Shown here piece by piece: positions 27,116 through 35,998 of a stretch of 64,000 nt of DNA (its first letter is position 1; each line of letters starts with the position of its first letter). This DNA is from DATIUV01 sp049322755. GTDB taxonomy: Bacteria; Pseudomonadota; Gammaproteobacteria; Burkholderiales; UBA6910. Both the position numbers and the translations under genes were made by a program. The stretch is taken from NCBI GenBank assembly GCA_049322755.1, contig JBMOQX010000052.1:1-64000 (forward strand), in the 5' to 3' direction. The notes under the pieces are model-generated. The model was not told where the DNA came from and made no database searches. It worked only from the letters and a program-made list of their open reading frames with translations.

Positions 27116-30100
27116 TCATTCCTGAACGATCTCTCGCCAGGACACGCGTTTGCCGATGACGGCCGAGCCGCCCGTCGGCACGTCGACGCCGGTCGTGGTG
27201 GCGTCCGACTTGCGGATCAGGCCCACCACCTTCCCGCTCGGCAACTTCACCACCACCGCCCGGCTCGCCAGCGTGTTGCCCAGCGAAATGCCCACCGGCT
27301 GGGGATTGGCCGGATCGACGTAGCTGCCGGTCTCGTAGTTCACCGTCCACGCCCAGCTGCTGCCCCCCGGGATACAGGCATCCAGCCCGTCGGGGATGTT
27401 GGAGGTAAACACCAGCGTGCCCAGCGCCAACTGCGGGTTGGTGAAGATCCGCTCGCCGGTGTCCGGCAGATCGATGTACCAGCCGCGCTTGGTGCTCAGA
27501 TCCACCGTATTGTTGCTGATCGTGGCGGCGGTGCCGCTCTTGCTGATCGTCTGCTGCACCAGGCTCGAGCGCAGCGGCGTGATCTCCGGCGTCGCGCTCA
27601 AGTCGTCCTTCAGCGCGTACATGGTCTGGGTCTGGCTCGCCTGGGCGGTAGCCGTCGGCCGTCCCGGGATGTCGCTCTCGCCCAGGTACTTGCCGGTGCC
27701 GACGAAGACCATCCGGCTGCTCTTGATCACGCCCAGCTCCGGCTCCGCGGTGATCGGCTGCGGCACGTTGCTGGCGTCCACCAGCGTGGCCAGCTTCTTC
27801 ACGCTCCAGGAAGCGGTCGTGCTGGCGGAGAGATCGAAGCGCCAGACGTTGCCCTTCAGGTCGCCGCCGTAGACATACTCCACGGTCGGATCCACCTCGC
27901 CATTGTCGACATAGGCCGAGATCGGCCCCAGCCCGCTGGGGTCGGTGTTGCTGCCAACCCCGGTGGAAAGCGTCGCGATGACGTCACCGTTGAGCGGATT
28001 GAGCACGTAAAGGTAGCCCTTGCCGTCACCGCCGGTGGTGATGCCGTTGTTGTAGCCCGAGGAGACGATCACCACCCAGCCCGTCGCGCGGGTCTTGACG
28101 ATGATCGGCTTGCCGTAGCTGTAGCCCACGTTCTTGGCCAGCGTCGCGTCCGTACTGTCCTTGGGGAACTCCCACAGCACCTTGGAAGCGAGCTGTCCCT
28201 CGGTGCCCACCCCCGGGCTGGTGACGTCCAGAGCGAAGTAGCCAAAGCCGCCCTTGCGCAGGCCGCCCACCAGGATCGTGCGCCAGTCCGGCGTCGGCTC
28301 GGGCGTGAGGCCGACGAAGCCGATGGTGTTGTTCATGTTGACGTCGGCCGTCGTCGGCGTGCCGTCGATGTAGTAGAGGTGCTTGAAGAAATCCTTGTCA
28401 CTCAGATTGCGCAGCGTCGGGAAAACGCGATTCGGCACGTAGGCCCACAACTCCGCACCGCTCGTCGCATCGAACGCGTGCAGCATACCGTCGTTGGCGC
28501 CCTGGTAAACCACGGTCTGGCGCGAAGCCTGCGCCGACTTGAAGCTGGAATAGCCCGTGTCGAAGTAAAACAGCCGCGGCGGACCCACCACCACCGGCTC
28601 GCCATTGACGATGTCGCCCAGGACGCTGACGAGACCAGCCTGCTGGCCGCGGCTGCGGTAGAAGTCTCCTTCCTTGGAACGGTCGCCGCGCAGATAGGAC
28701 AGCACGTCCTGGCCGTCTCCCGCCGAACCGTTCAGCGCGGTCTGCTGGGCTGCCGACAGGCTCACCCACTGGAACGCCTTGCCCGCAACACCGTCGTAGG
28801 TAGCGATAAGCCGGGTCGACGGCGTGCGCGCTGCCAGCTGCGCCTGCGGCGACGGCGCCCACAGCGGGTTCTCGATGATCTGACCAGTGGTCAGGTCGAG
28901 CTCGAACTTGTTCAGATCGCCCGACCAGGCGCCGGAGCGGAACGCCGAGGAATACGCGAAGTTGTCGCCCTTGACCGGGTTGGCGTTGGACACCGCCACC
29001 GACGAGGCGGCGCGCGACTTGCCCTGTACCTCGCGCACCACGTCCAGGATCGCCGCCCGCGTCTCCTCCGGCGAGTCGGCGTTCAGCATGCGCCCGCGCC
29101 CGTTGATGGTGGCATGCCACAGCTCGTCGATGTTGATCGGACCGCGCTGCGAGGTCACCGGGTTGGGGAAGTCGTCCCATTTGATCGGGTTGGTGTAAGG
29201 GTCGGCGTTGACGGCGACGAACGCCGGATTCGCATAGACCAGTCCTCGCACGCCGAGGCCCAGGCCGTAAGTCACCATGTGCAGGCGGTCGTTGCGGTCG
29301 GCGCCTGGCGACAGGTCGTTTTCCTCGATCGACATCCGGCCCTCGCTCTTCTCCAAATCGGGACGCAGGCTCGGGTACGACGCCATGTCCTTGTTGGCGT
29401 AATACTTCATCGCCACGTCTGCCAGCGTGTCGGCGTAGCTGTCCCGGAACGGATCGGCGATCTTCACCGCCGGATCGGGATTGAACTGGTAGTTGTACAC
29501 ATTCGACGTGTCGCCGTCGACGTTGCCGGGGCTGGTCTTCGAGCTGTTGGCGAAACCGTCGGTGATTACGAAGCCGGCGTTGAACTGGCACTCGGCCTGA
29601 ACCGGCGCACCCGACCCCGTGCGGCGGAATTGCTGGCCGGCGTAGTCCAGCGCGGTGCGCGTCGGCGTGCCTGAGTTGCCCTTCACTTTGTACAGCATGC
29701 CCATGATGAAGCGGGCGTTGGCCCTCGTGTCCGTAGTGTCCACGTCGTACATTGTCACCGGGGTCAGGCTGTTGAACAGGAAGTAACCGGTCCGCAGCGA
29801 GCGCGCCTCGTCCAGGGCATTGCCGAAGGCCGCCGCCATGCTCTGATGGCGTTTCCGGTAATACTGGAACCAGTTGGCGAAATTCTGCAGCTCCTCCTCG
29901 AAGGTGCAGGTGCTGCCGCCGCAGTCGTCGCGGTCGGCGCCCTTGGGGTAACTGGTGTTGTTGGAATTGATCTCCACCAGGCGCAGCCGCTTCCCGTCGG
30001 GACCCTTGACCTCGGTCCCCTTGAGCGCGTTGATCGGGTACTTGGCGACGTCATAGGCCGCGTAATTGGGATTGTTCTCGCTGATGTAGACGGTCGCCGG

Positions 30101-31045
30101 CCAGTACTCGATAGCCGCTTCGGCGTGGTCGTAGTCGTTCTTGCCATAGCTTCCGGATCGCGGCGTGAACCCGGTGTACGTCCCGGCGGGACAATCGCTC
30201 TCGATGCACAGTTCGTCGCTGGCGCTGGTCCAGGAATCGCAGGTGCTGCCCGTGCCCGTGCCTTTGCACTCGCGATACTCGGCGCCCTTCGGGATCACCA
30301 TGCCCGGGTACATCCGAAAGGTGAAGTTGTTGGTCTTGTTCGTCCCCACCTTGTTCTTGAGGTCCATCGTGGACGTGCCGTAAATCGGATGGCTGCGCGC
30401 CTTGTCCGGCGCTGCGTTCTTCGGCGTGCACAGATAGCTGGCAGCGCTGCCCGTCGCGCTGCCCGACGGGCAGCTGGCAGTGCCGTCGTTGTACGACTGC
30501 CATGGCCCATAGCGCACCGCCGGGTTGTAGTACTGCTTGTTGTAGTCCGGGCTGCGGAACCAGGCGAACTGCGCAGTCGGCGCCACAGCGAAGTGGTCGC
30601 TGCTGCCGTCGGAATAGCTGCGCGTATCGCAGCTGCCGCCGCAGGTGCCGTTGGGGAACAGGTAAGCGTACTTCTTCCAGGTACCGCTGCTGCCGCCCGA
30701 GATGTTGAAGTTGATCGTTCCCGACTGCTGGAAGTCGGTGAAGCCGTCGCTGCCCAGCCCGGTAAAACCCGGCGTCGCCAGCCCGTCCACCGTGCCCCCG
30801 CTCCGGGCCTTGCCGGCGGTGTAATACCAGCCCGCGCCGTCGTTGGTGACGAACAGCACCTCGAAGTCCATCGAGCCCGAGTCGTCGTAGACGAAGATCA
30901 GGTTAGGCTTGGGCTGCTGCTTCACCACCAGCGGGATGTCGTCGATGTCGATCGACGCGTAGCTGGACGCCATGGGCGACAGGCCGACCGTGTAAATCAG
31001 CGCTTGCGCCAGCAATCTCTGCAGTTTCGAATGACGACGGTTCAT
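27116..31045 (-). CDS. pilY1: Type IV pilus tip adhesin/assembly protein PilY1
   Basis: 1309 residues from ATG at 31045, which has AAGGAG nine bases upstream; the 29 codons before it are open but unlikely to be used. A signal peptide (about 1-30) is followed by a von Willebrand A-like region with the metal site YDDSGSMD (about 53-60). The C-terminal half is the PilY1 beta-propeller with GANDGMLHAFDATSGAELWAY-type blades and a calcium-loop-like stretch DNGEVDPTVEYVYGGD. PilY1 sits at the pilus tip, promotes extension, adhesion and surface sensing. Last gene of the minor pilin operon, after a 331-bp gap. Confidence 0.95.
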   Translation of the reverse strand: MNRRHSKLQRLLAQALIYTVGLSPMASSYASIDIDDIPLVVKQQPKPNLIFVYDDSGSMDFEVLFVTNDGAGWYYTAGKARSGGTVDGLATPGFTGLGSDGFTDFQQSGTINFNISGGSSGTWKKYAYLFPNGTCGGSCDTRSYSDGSSDHFAVAPTAQFAWFRSPDYNKQYYNPAVRYGPWQSYNDGTASCPSGSATGSAASYLCTPKNAAPDKARSHPIYGTSTMDLKNKVGTNKTNNFTFRMYPGMVIPKGAEYRECKGTGTGSTCDSWTSASDELCIESDCPAGTYTGFTPRSGSYGKNDYDHAEAAIEYWPATVYISENNPNYAAYDVAKYPINALKGTEVKGPDGKRLRLVEINSNNTSYPKGADRDDCGGSTCTFEEELQNFANWFQYYRKRHQSMAAAFGNALDEARSLRTGYFLFNSLTPVTMYDVDTTDTRANARFIMGMLYKVKGNSGTPTRTALDYAGQQFRRTGSGAPVQAECQFNAGFVITDGFANSSKTSPGNVDGDTSNVYNYQFNPDPAVKIADPFRDSYADTLADVAMKYYANKDMASYPSLRPDLEKSEGRMSIEENDLSPGADRNDRLHMVTYGLGLGVRGLVYANPAFVAVNADPYTNPIKWDDFPNPVTSQRGPINIDELWHATINGRGRMLNADSPEETRAAILDVVREVQGKSRAASSVAVSNANPVKGDNFAYSSAFRSGAWSGDLNKFELDLTTGQIIENPLWAPSPQAQLAARTPSTRLIATYDGVAGKAFQWVSLSAAQQTALNGSAGDGQDVLSYLRGDRSKEGDFYRSRGQQAGLVSVLGDIVNGEPVVVGPPRLFYFDTGYSSFKSAQASRQTVVYQGANDGMLHAFDATSGAELWAYVPNRVFPTLRNLSDKDFFKHLYYIDGTPTTADVNMNNTIGFVGLTPEPTPDWRTILVGGLRKGGFGYFALDVTSPGVGTEGQLASKVLWEFPKDSTDATLAKNVGYSYGKPIIVKTRATGWVVIVSSGYNNGITTGGDGKGYLYVLNPLNGDVIATLSTGVGSNTDPSGLGPISAYVDNGEVDPTVEYVYGGDLKGNVWRFDLSASTTASWSVKKLATLVDASNVPQPITAEPELGVIKSSRMVFVGTGKYLGESDIPGRPTATAQASQTQTMYALKDDLSATPEITPLRSSLVQQTISKSGTAATISNNTVDLSTKRGWYIDLPDTGERIFTNPQLALGTLVFTSNIPDGLDACIPGGSSWAWTVNYETGSYVDPANPQPVGISLGNTLASRAVVVKLPSGKVVGLIRKSDATTTGVDVPTGGSAVIGKRVSWREIVQE

Positions 31046-31376
31046 GATCTGAACTCCTTGCTTTCCGGACACGCCCGGGCGGTCCTTCCTGATTCGAATT
31101 TTCGGGAGTCGCGACGCGATACTCAAATCCATTCCGACGGTTGGCCGTGATCCCGTGATGAGCGGCGGCGGTGTGAAAAACGTTTAACGACGCCCCGGCA
31201 GGTCCGTTAGTCGGCGTTTCGCGCCGGTGATCGGGCGCTCCCCCCGCGAACCCGGGTGCACGCGCAACGCGCGCCCGGCAGTCGCGACAGCGGACCCTTG
31301 TCCTCGCGGGGGTGCTCGCGGAGTCCCGCACCGTCGAGCTCGACGGTGGCAAGACGGCCTGCGCCGCAGCCACCCG
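31046..31376. other. Non-coding gap between pilX and pilY1 with a perfect 20-bp palindrome
   Basis: 331 bases without a credible gene on either strand. Bases 31329-31348 form a perfect 20-bp palindrome (arm CACCGTCGAG). No T-run follows on the minus strand, so it may be an operator or an mRNA hairpin rather than a terminator. A separate promoter for pilY1 could lie here. Confidence 0.5.
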
Positions 31377-32006
31377 TCAATTGGTGTAGGTGATGAACGC
31401 CTGGGCTAGGCTGGTGGTGTTTTTCGGCCCGTTGACGCGCACGGTCACGCGGTAGTGCACGCGCTGCGCGGCGGTGAACTTCACGCCGCCGGCTTTCTTG
31501 GAGCCCGACTCCACCGGCTGCTCCGTCATGCACTGGCCGGCGATGTCGGTCACCGCGACACCCTTGTCGCCGGTGCACATGCGCTCGACCACCACCCGGA
31601 CGGAATTGCCGGCGACGTTGATGGGCAGCACCGGAAAATTCTCCCAGTCGAGTGGCGTACCATCGGGCTTGAGCGGAACGCCCTGCGCGTCCACCCGCTG
31701 CATCAGCGGAAAATAAACATAGGGTTTGGCCGCGTCGGCGGAAACGGCGTCGACATTGATCTCCTTTTCCTTGCTGGTGGCCAGCACATTGGGAATGAAG
31801 TCGTAGGCTGCCTCGATGCCAGCGTTGGTCGCCTGCAGCGCCGCCTGTTTGAATGCGAAGTTACCGGCAATGACCGTGCCCGTGTCCACCGATCGCACCA
31901 GGGCCACGCCGGCCAGGGTCATGGCGACCAGCACGATCAGCGCGATGAACAGCACCACCCCGCGCTCCCGGCGCGCGGGCTTCGGGTATCGGTATGCGTT
32001 TCTCAT
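31377..32006 (-). CDS. pilX: Minor pilin PilX
   Basis: 209 residues from ATG at 32006, which overlaps the pilW stop (ATGA); an ATG four codons earlier is possible. After a basic leader, RERGVVLFIALIVLVAMTLA is the prepilin-like helix. The residue before cleavage is Gly and position 5 is not Glu, as usual for PilX. The body has two cysteines (ERMCTGD, GQCMTEQ) that may form a disulfide. Part of the priming complex for type IV pilus assembly. Confidence 0.88.
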   Translation of the reverse strand: MRNAYRYPKPARRERGVVLFIALIVLVAMTLAGVALVRSVDTGTVIAGNFAFKQAALQATNAGIEAAYDFIPNVLATSKEKEINVDAVSADAAKPYVYFPLMQRVDAQGVPLKPDGTPLDWENFPVLPINVAGNSVRVVVERMCTGDKGVAVTDIAGQCMTEQPVESGSKKAGGVKFTAAQRVHYRVTVRVNGPKNTTSLAQAFITYTN

Positions 32007-33256
32007 AGGTCTGCCCACACGATGTTGCGCAGCGGAATGATGGTCTCGTACACGCGATAGCGGTGCTTGCGCCAGTTGGCCACGCTGCTCATGTCGACGT
32101 CAGGCGAGGGGTTGCCCGCACTGCCCACCCAGGCGCAGATGCCACGCGCGTTGGGCTGATCCTTGTCGAGGCAGGGCGTGTCGTCGCCGTACTCCGCAGC
32201 CGGATAGACGTCCTCCTTTTCCGGAAGGGAGGAACGCGCCACGATCGCGATCCGGACCGCCTTGATGCGCCGGATGTCGAAGGCCGTTCCCAGGTTGTCG
32301 TTGGCGTTGGGGTTGGACCAGTTGCCGGTGGCGTTCACCCAACTCGTCACCTGCTGCGAGCCCACCGCCGCGGAGATACCGTACTGCGCCTGGATGTTGA
32401 CGACCTCCTTGCCGATCGAAACTGCCGCCGTCGTGCCCAGGTTGGCGAGATCCTGGCGCAGGTCCTGCACCCAGAGGTCGCCGCTGCGCACCTCGTAGCG
32501 GCGGTGAATGAACGTGCCCATGTTCACCACCACCGCGGGCGATGTGCCCGCGGGGAAGCCGCTGCCGGGAGCGTTGTACTGGTGCGGCGAAACGAATCCG
32601 CTCGGATAGGTGAACGTGCCGCTGAACAGGTTGTTGCCGCCGTGAGCCACGGTGTCGATCACGCTGCCGAGACCGGCCGCGTTGACGGCGCCCACGGTCA
32701 GACGGGCGCAGGGTCCCTCGGATCCGGGGAGACCGATGACGATATCGTCCCCGACCACGTACGGCGCCTGGTTGCGATTGGCGGCCACGTTCGGGTCCAC
32801 CTTGGTGGCGTCGTAATAGGCGTTAGTCACCGCCAGGCTCTGGCTCGAGTCGGTGACCGGCGTGCCCAGGCGGCCCGGAGCCGGCGCGAACGGCGAGCTG
32901 CTGTACATCACTTCGATGCGATCCGGACCCGCGCCGCCGTCGATGATCCGCACCGGCATGAACGGGATGCTGTACGCCGAGCCCTGCTGATAGATATTGA
33001 GCACGCTGCACATCAGCGTGCCGTTCTGGGGCATTCCGTAGCCTGCCAATTCGATCTCGCGGGCGACGTTGTGCATGGCCATCAGACCGGTCTCCTGGGC
33101 GTCCACCCCGGACGTCGTCGTGCGCTTGTAGCCCTCGAAGGTCTGGAAAGACTGGAAGATCACCAGGATACCGAGCAGCCCGATGATCACGCCCACCAGG
33201 ATCTCGACGAGCGAGAAGCCCCCGGCCCGGAATCGGTTCGTCAGCGTGGGTCGCAT
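32003..33256 (-). CDS. pilW: Minor pilin PilW
   Basis: 417 residues. Type III signal RAGGFSLVEILVGVIIGLLG with cleavage after Gly and Glu at position 5 of the mature chain. A long beta-rich domain follows. PilW, PilX, PilV and FimT form the minor pilin complex that starts pilus fibres and carries PilY1 at the tip. Starts 13 bases after pilV. Confidence 0.9.
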   Translation of the reverse strand: MRPTLTNRFRAGGFSLVEILVGVIIGLLGILVIFQSFQTFEGYKRTTTSGVDAQETGLMAMHNVAREIELAGYGMPQNGTLMCSVLNIYQQGSAYSIPFMPVRIIDGGAGPDRIEVMYSSSPFAPAPGRLGTPVTDSSQSLAVTNAYYDATKVDPNVAANRNQAPYVVGDDIVIGLPGSEGPCARLTVGAVNAAGLGSVIDTVAHGGNNLFSGTFTYPSGFVSPHQYNAPGSGFPAGTSPAVVVNMGTFIHRRYEVRSGDLWVQDLRQDLANLGTTAAVSIGKEVVNIQAQYGISAAVGSQQVTSWVNATGNWSNPNANDNLGTAFDIRRIKAVRIAIVARSSLPEKEDVYPAAEYGDDTPCLDKDQPNARGICAWVGSAGNPSPDVDMSSVANWRKHRYRVYETIIPLRNIVWADL

Positions 33257-33269
33257 CCCATCGTCCTCG

Positions 33270-33758
33270 TCAATCCGCGCGCAGTTGTGAGGTCACCACC
33301 ACGTTGCGCACCGGCGCCCCCGGGGCCTGCCAGCACACGCTGACGGTGACGAGATTGTCGGCGCCGATGGAAATCTGCTGGCGCTGCTCGGTGGCATTCG
33401 GCAACGCGTTGCCGATGTTGTCCAGCCATTGCTGCACGGCAGCCTTGACCGCGTCGCCGGTGCCCGGCCCGGCGCTCGCTCCCTCGCAAGCGTTGGCGGC
33501 GCCGTTGTGGGCGTAGTTGACCAGTAGCAAGTTTCCGGTTGCCGGATCCCGCGGCGCGGTGGCCCACATGCGGCCGATCATCTGGTTGGCGAGATAGCTG
33601 GCGTCCCCGCGGTACTTGGCCTCGGCGCTGGCCTTCACCGCCAGGGTCTGCAGTCCCACCATGGCCAGGATTCCCATCGAGAAGATCAGGATCCCGATCA
33701 GCGCTTCCAGAAGGAAGGCGCCTCGCTGCTGTTTCGCGGATGCGTTCGTGCGTTTCAC
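33270..33758 (-). CDS. pilV: Minor pilin PilV
   Basis: 162 residues. Prepilin signal QQRGAFLLEALIGILIFSMG with Glu at mature position 5. A compact body with cysteines in CEGA and VCWQAPG that could pair. Lies 12 bases after fimT and 13 before pilW, in the usual order of the operon. Confidence 0.9.
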   Translation of the reverse strand: MKRTNASAKQQRGAFLLEALIGILIFSMGILAMVGLQTLAVKASAEAKYRGDASYLANQMIGRMWATAPRDPATGNLLLVNYAHNGAANACEGASAGPGTGDAVKAAVQQWLDNIGNALPNATEQRQQISIGADNLVTVSVCWQAPGAPVRNVVVTSQLRAD

Positions 33759-33770
33759 GGGCCGCTCCGT

Positions 33771-34298
33771 TCAGGAACACGCCTGCGGCTGGCCGGCGGG
33801 CAATGCCGGATCGCACATCCGGATCTGGCCGCCCAAGCTGGCGGTGACCCGCAGGCAACGCATCTGGCCGCCCGAGGTCTGGCAGGTACCGCCCGCGGGA
33901 TTGGTCACGTTGAACTGGATTTCAGCCGCAGGCACCGGCGTGATCCGGCCCAGGCCGTTGAACGTCACGGTGTTCTGGGTCGCGGTGATGACGGCGTTGC
34001 TGGAGCCTTCCTTGCCCGAGCGCGCCTGCACCGTCTCCCCGCTGCCCGGGACGGTGACCGTCCAGTCGCTGCCGGATACGGTGAAGCTCACCGGCGTGTT
34101 GCGCCGGACGGCTTCCGTCCGCGCCAGCTGCAGACCGTTGAGGACCGATTCGGAGCTGGTGCGGATCTGGGTGTTCTGGATCCACTCCCGGTATTCGGGC
34201 AGGCCGAGCATGATCAGGATCCCCAGCAGGGTCACCGCGATCATCAGCTCGATGAGGTTGAAGCCGCGCTCGCGGCGCGGCCCACGGCAGGTCAGCAT
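33771..34298 (-). CDS. fimT: Pseudopilin FimT/GspH family
   Basis: 175 residues from ATG at 34298, which overlaps the pilE stop by seven bases; nine upstream codons are open but lie in pilE. Signal RERGFNLIELMIAVTLLGIL with Glu5. The body follows the GspH/FimT pattern (SSESVLNGLQLARTEAVRRN). FimT proteins are minor pilins; some bind DNA during natural transformation. Confidence 0.9.
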   Translation of the reverse strand: MLTCRGPRRERGFNLIELMIAVTLLGILIMLGLPEYREWIQNTQIRTSSESVLNGLQLARTEAVRRNTPVSFTVSGSDWTVTVPGSGETVQARSGKEGSSNAVITATQNTVTFNGLGRITPVPAAEIQFNVTNPAGGTCQTSGGQMRCLRVTASLGGQIRMCDPALPAGQPQACS

Positions 34299-34744
34299 GC
34301 ATCGCCCTTCTTGATGATCCAGCAACTCAAACTAGAGGACGCGCCATTGAATTTGGTCGTGGCCTTGGCGTTGGCCTCGTTCAAAGTAAATGTGTAATCA
34401 CCAGCCGCGGCGCCGAGCGCGGGCGCCTTGGACAAGGCGCTCAGGGTGAACGTCTGCCCGCCGCCCCCGAGCGCGCACGAGTACGTGAAATATTTCGCAG
34501 CCGGCATCGGCACGGTGGTCACGCCGCCCGCGGTCGTGCCGCAGGACCCAGTGCCGTAATTGCGGTTGTCCTGGTAAAACTGCTCCAGCTTTACTCGCAG
34601 ATCCGACATGAGGGAGTGGGCCTCTACGATCTTGCCTCGGCTCACGTAATCGTTGTACGCAGGAATCGCGATCATCGCCAGGATTCCCAGAATCGCCGTC
34701 ACAATCATTACTTCGATAATCGTGAAACCGCGCTGCGCGTTCAT
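34292..34744 (-). CDS. pilE: Type IV pilin, PilE-like
   Basis: 150 residues from ATG at 34744, preceded by GGGAGAAATCT. Signal MNAQRGFTIIEVMIVTAILG with Glu5, then AIPAYNDYVSRGKIVEAHSL, the helix of PilE-type minor pilins. The body has cysteines at GSCGT, YSCAL and the C-terminal LSCWIIKKGDAC, the last pair forming the usual D-loop. PilE is often the last gene of this cluster; here it is the first. Confidence 0.9.
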   Translation of the reverse strand: MNAQRGFTIIEVMIVTAILGILAMIAIPAYNDYVSRGKIVEAHSLMSDLRVKLEQFYQDNRNYGTGSCGTTAGGVTTVPMPAAKYFTYSCALGGGGQTFTLSALSKAPALGAAAGDYTFTLNEANAKATTKFNGASSSLSCWIIKKGDAC

Positions 34745-35146
34745 AGATTTCTCCCTTTCGGACAGTTGAATGGTAGTGACCCCGAATTGCCCACCGCAAA
34801 CGAATCCCGACATTCGGTCGGTTTCGAGCGAACGAACGGCGGTTTTCAAATCTCTGTAAATCGGTCAATGAGATACGGAAGTATCAGAGGGATGCACGGA
34901 GGCGCGCGGACCGGGATTTCACCTCCTGGAACCATCGCCGCGTCAGGCCAACGGACGGGGTGTGGCCGGTGCCGGGGGTCGTGAAATCGGGATTGAAACG
35001 TGGTCAGCCCGGCTGGCGGGAAGCGGAGCCGGCGACGATTTATCCGCAAGTTAGCGGGGCGCTGGATTGCGGCGTCCGGCACGGTCGGTCCTGCCGAACT
35101 CTGGCGCCGCACCAGTCAGCCCCGGCTGGTTACTGATTCCATGGAT
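34745..35146. other. Non-coding region upstream of pilE and the Fur-family gene
   Basis: About 400 bases between two divergent genes. No frame looks protein-like. It should hold the pilin operon promoter, but I found neither a convincing sigma-70 nor a sigma-54 site on the minus strand. Confidence 0.5.
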
Positions 35147-35175
35147 TAGACAAAGTCCAAACAGCGCTTTATAAT
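35147..35175 (+). promoter_or_regulatory. Sigma-70 promoter of the Fur-family gene
   Basis: -35 TAGACA (35147-35152), 17-bp spacer, perfect -10 TATAAT (35170-35175). The predicted transcription start falls at about 35182, at or one base before the ATG at 35183, so the mRNA would be leaderless or nearly so. Confidence 0.75.
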
Positions 35176-35182
35176 GCGAAAC

Positions 35183-35611
35183 ATGAATGAAATCAGTTAC
35201 ACGCGAAACGATATTCCAGATCTGCTGCGGGCCCATGGGATTACGCCCACTCACCAGCGGATCGAAATCGCGTTCGCACTGTTCTCCCGCCTCGAGCACC
35301 TGTCGGCCGACCAGGTGCTGGCGGCGGTCAACGCACGCCATTCCGAGACTTCCAAGGCCACCGTCTACAACACGCTCAATTTGTTTGTCGGCAAGGGCTT
35401 GGTCCGGGAAGTCATCGCCGACCCCAACAAGGTGTTTTACGATCCCAATACCACGCCGCACCATCACGTCTACGACGTGGTCAACGGTACCCTGACGGAT
35501 ATCGACGCGTCGTCGGTGCGCATCGACGGTCTGCCCACGCCGCCGAAAGGCATGGTGACCGAGGGTGTCGATCTGATCGTTCGCGTCCGTCCCGGCACGA
35601 CCCGCCGCTGA
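35183..35611 (+). CDS. Fur-family regulator without cysteines
   Basis: 142 residues from ATG at 35183; an ATG at 35174 overlaps the -10 box and is unlikely. The winged helix includes HGITPTHQRIEIAFALFSRL and TSKATVYNTLNLFVGKGLV. The dimerisation domain is short and has TPHHHVYDV, which supplies metal- or haem-binding histidines, but the protein has no cysteine at all, so the structural zinc site of Fur/PerR/Zur is absent. This pattern recalls Irr- and PerR-like members. The effector metal or haem is not deducible. Not linked by operon to a target; pilE lies divergently and tRNA-Thr downstream. Confidence 0.85.
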   Translation: MNEISYTRNDIPDLLRAHGITPTHQRIEIAFALFSRLEHLSADQVLAAVNARHSETSKATVYNTLNLFVGKGLVREVIADPNKVFYDPNTTPHHHVYDVVNGTLTDIDASSVRIDGLPTPPKGMVTEGVDLIVRVRPGTTRR

Positions 35612-35630
35612 TTCCGCCGGGCGCCGCGCG

Positions 35631-35660
35631 TTGCCCGGCTCCCGGACGCCAACCTATAAT
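35631..35660 (+). promoter_or_regulatory. tRNA-Thr promoter
   Basis: TTGCCC (35631-35636), 18-bp spacer, TATAAT (35655-35660), ten bases before the tRNA 5' end. Confidence 0.7.
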
Positions 35661-35670
35661 TCACCCCTTC

Positions 35671-35747
<77 letters not shown>

Positions 35748-35790
35748 TAAATCTGTCACTTAGCCCCCACGCAAAGCGTGCTAAGCCTGT

Positions 35791-35812
35791 CTGGGTAGAC
35801 TTCTGGGTAGAC
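35791..35812 (+). promoter_or_regulatory. Left pair of CTGGGTAGAC repeats, putative integrase arm sites
   Basis: CTGGGTAGAC at 35791-35800 and 35803-35812, followed by TTTT. The same pair in the same orientation occurs at the other island end (55708-55728), and I noticed it nowhere else. Spacing is about one helical turn, as for arm-type sites of tyrosine recombinases. Confidence 0.65.
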
Positions 35813-35998
35813 TTTTCTAGTCTCGCGGAGCACCCCTTTCTTGCGACGACAGACAGCAGACCGCGCGGGCGCCTCGTCATCACGGCGCCGGTCTGCGCAC
35901 GCAGTCTGGCGAAGGAAGTCAGCACCTTGTCATCAGTCCGCGCAGCGATCTGATGCAGATCGCGGGATGTTGAGAAGCCGCTGCAGCCACGCGCGCAA

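Noticed and set aside
27116..31132. A 1338-residue PilY1 starting at 31132
   Set aside because: The internal ATG at 31045 has an AAGGAG site and is followed directly by a signal peptide.
34745..35146. Sigma-54 promoter for pilE
   Set aside because: No GG-N10-GC pair with the surrounding consensus was found on the minus strand.
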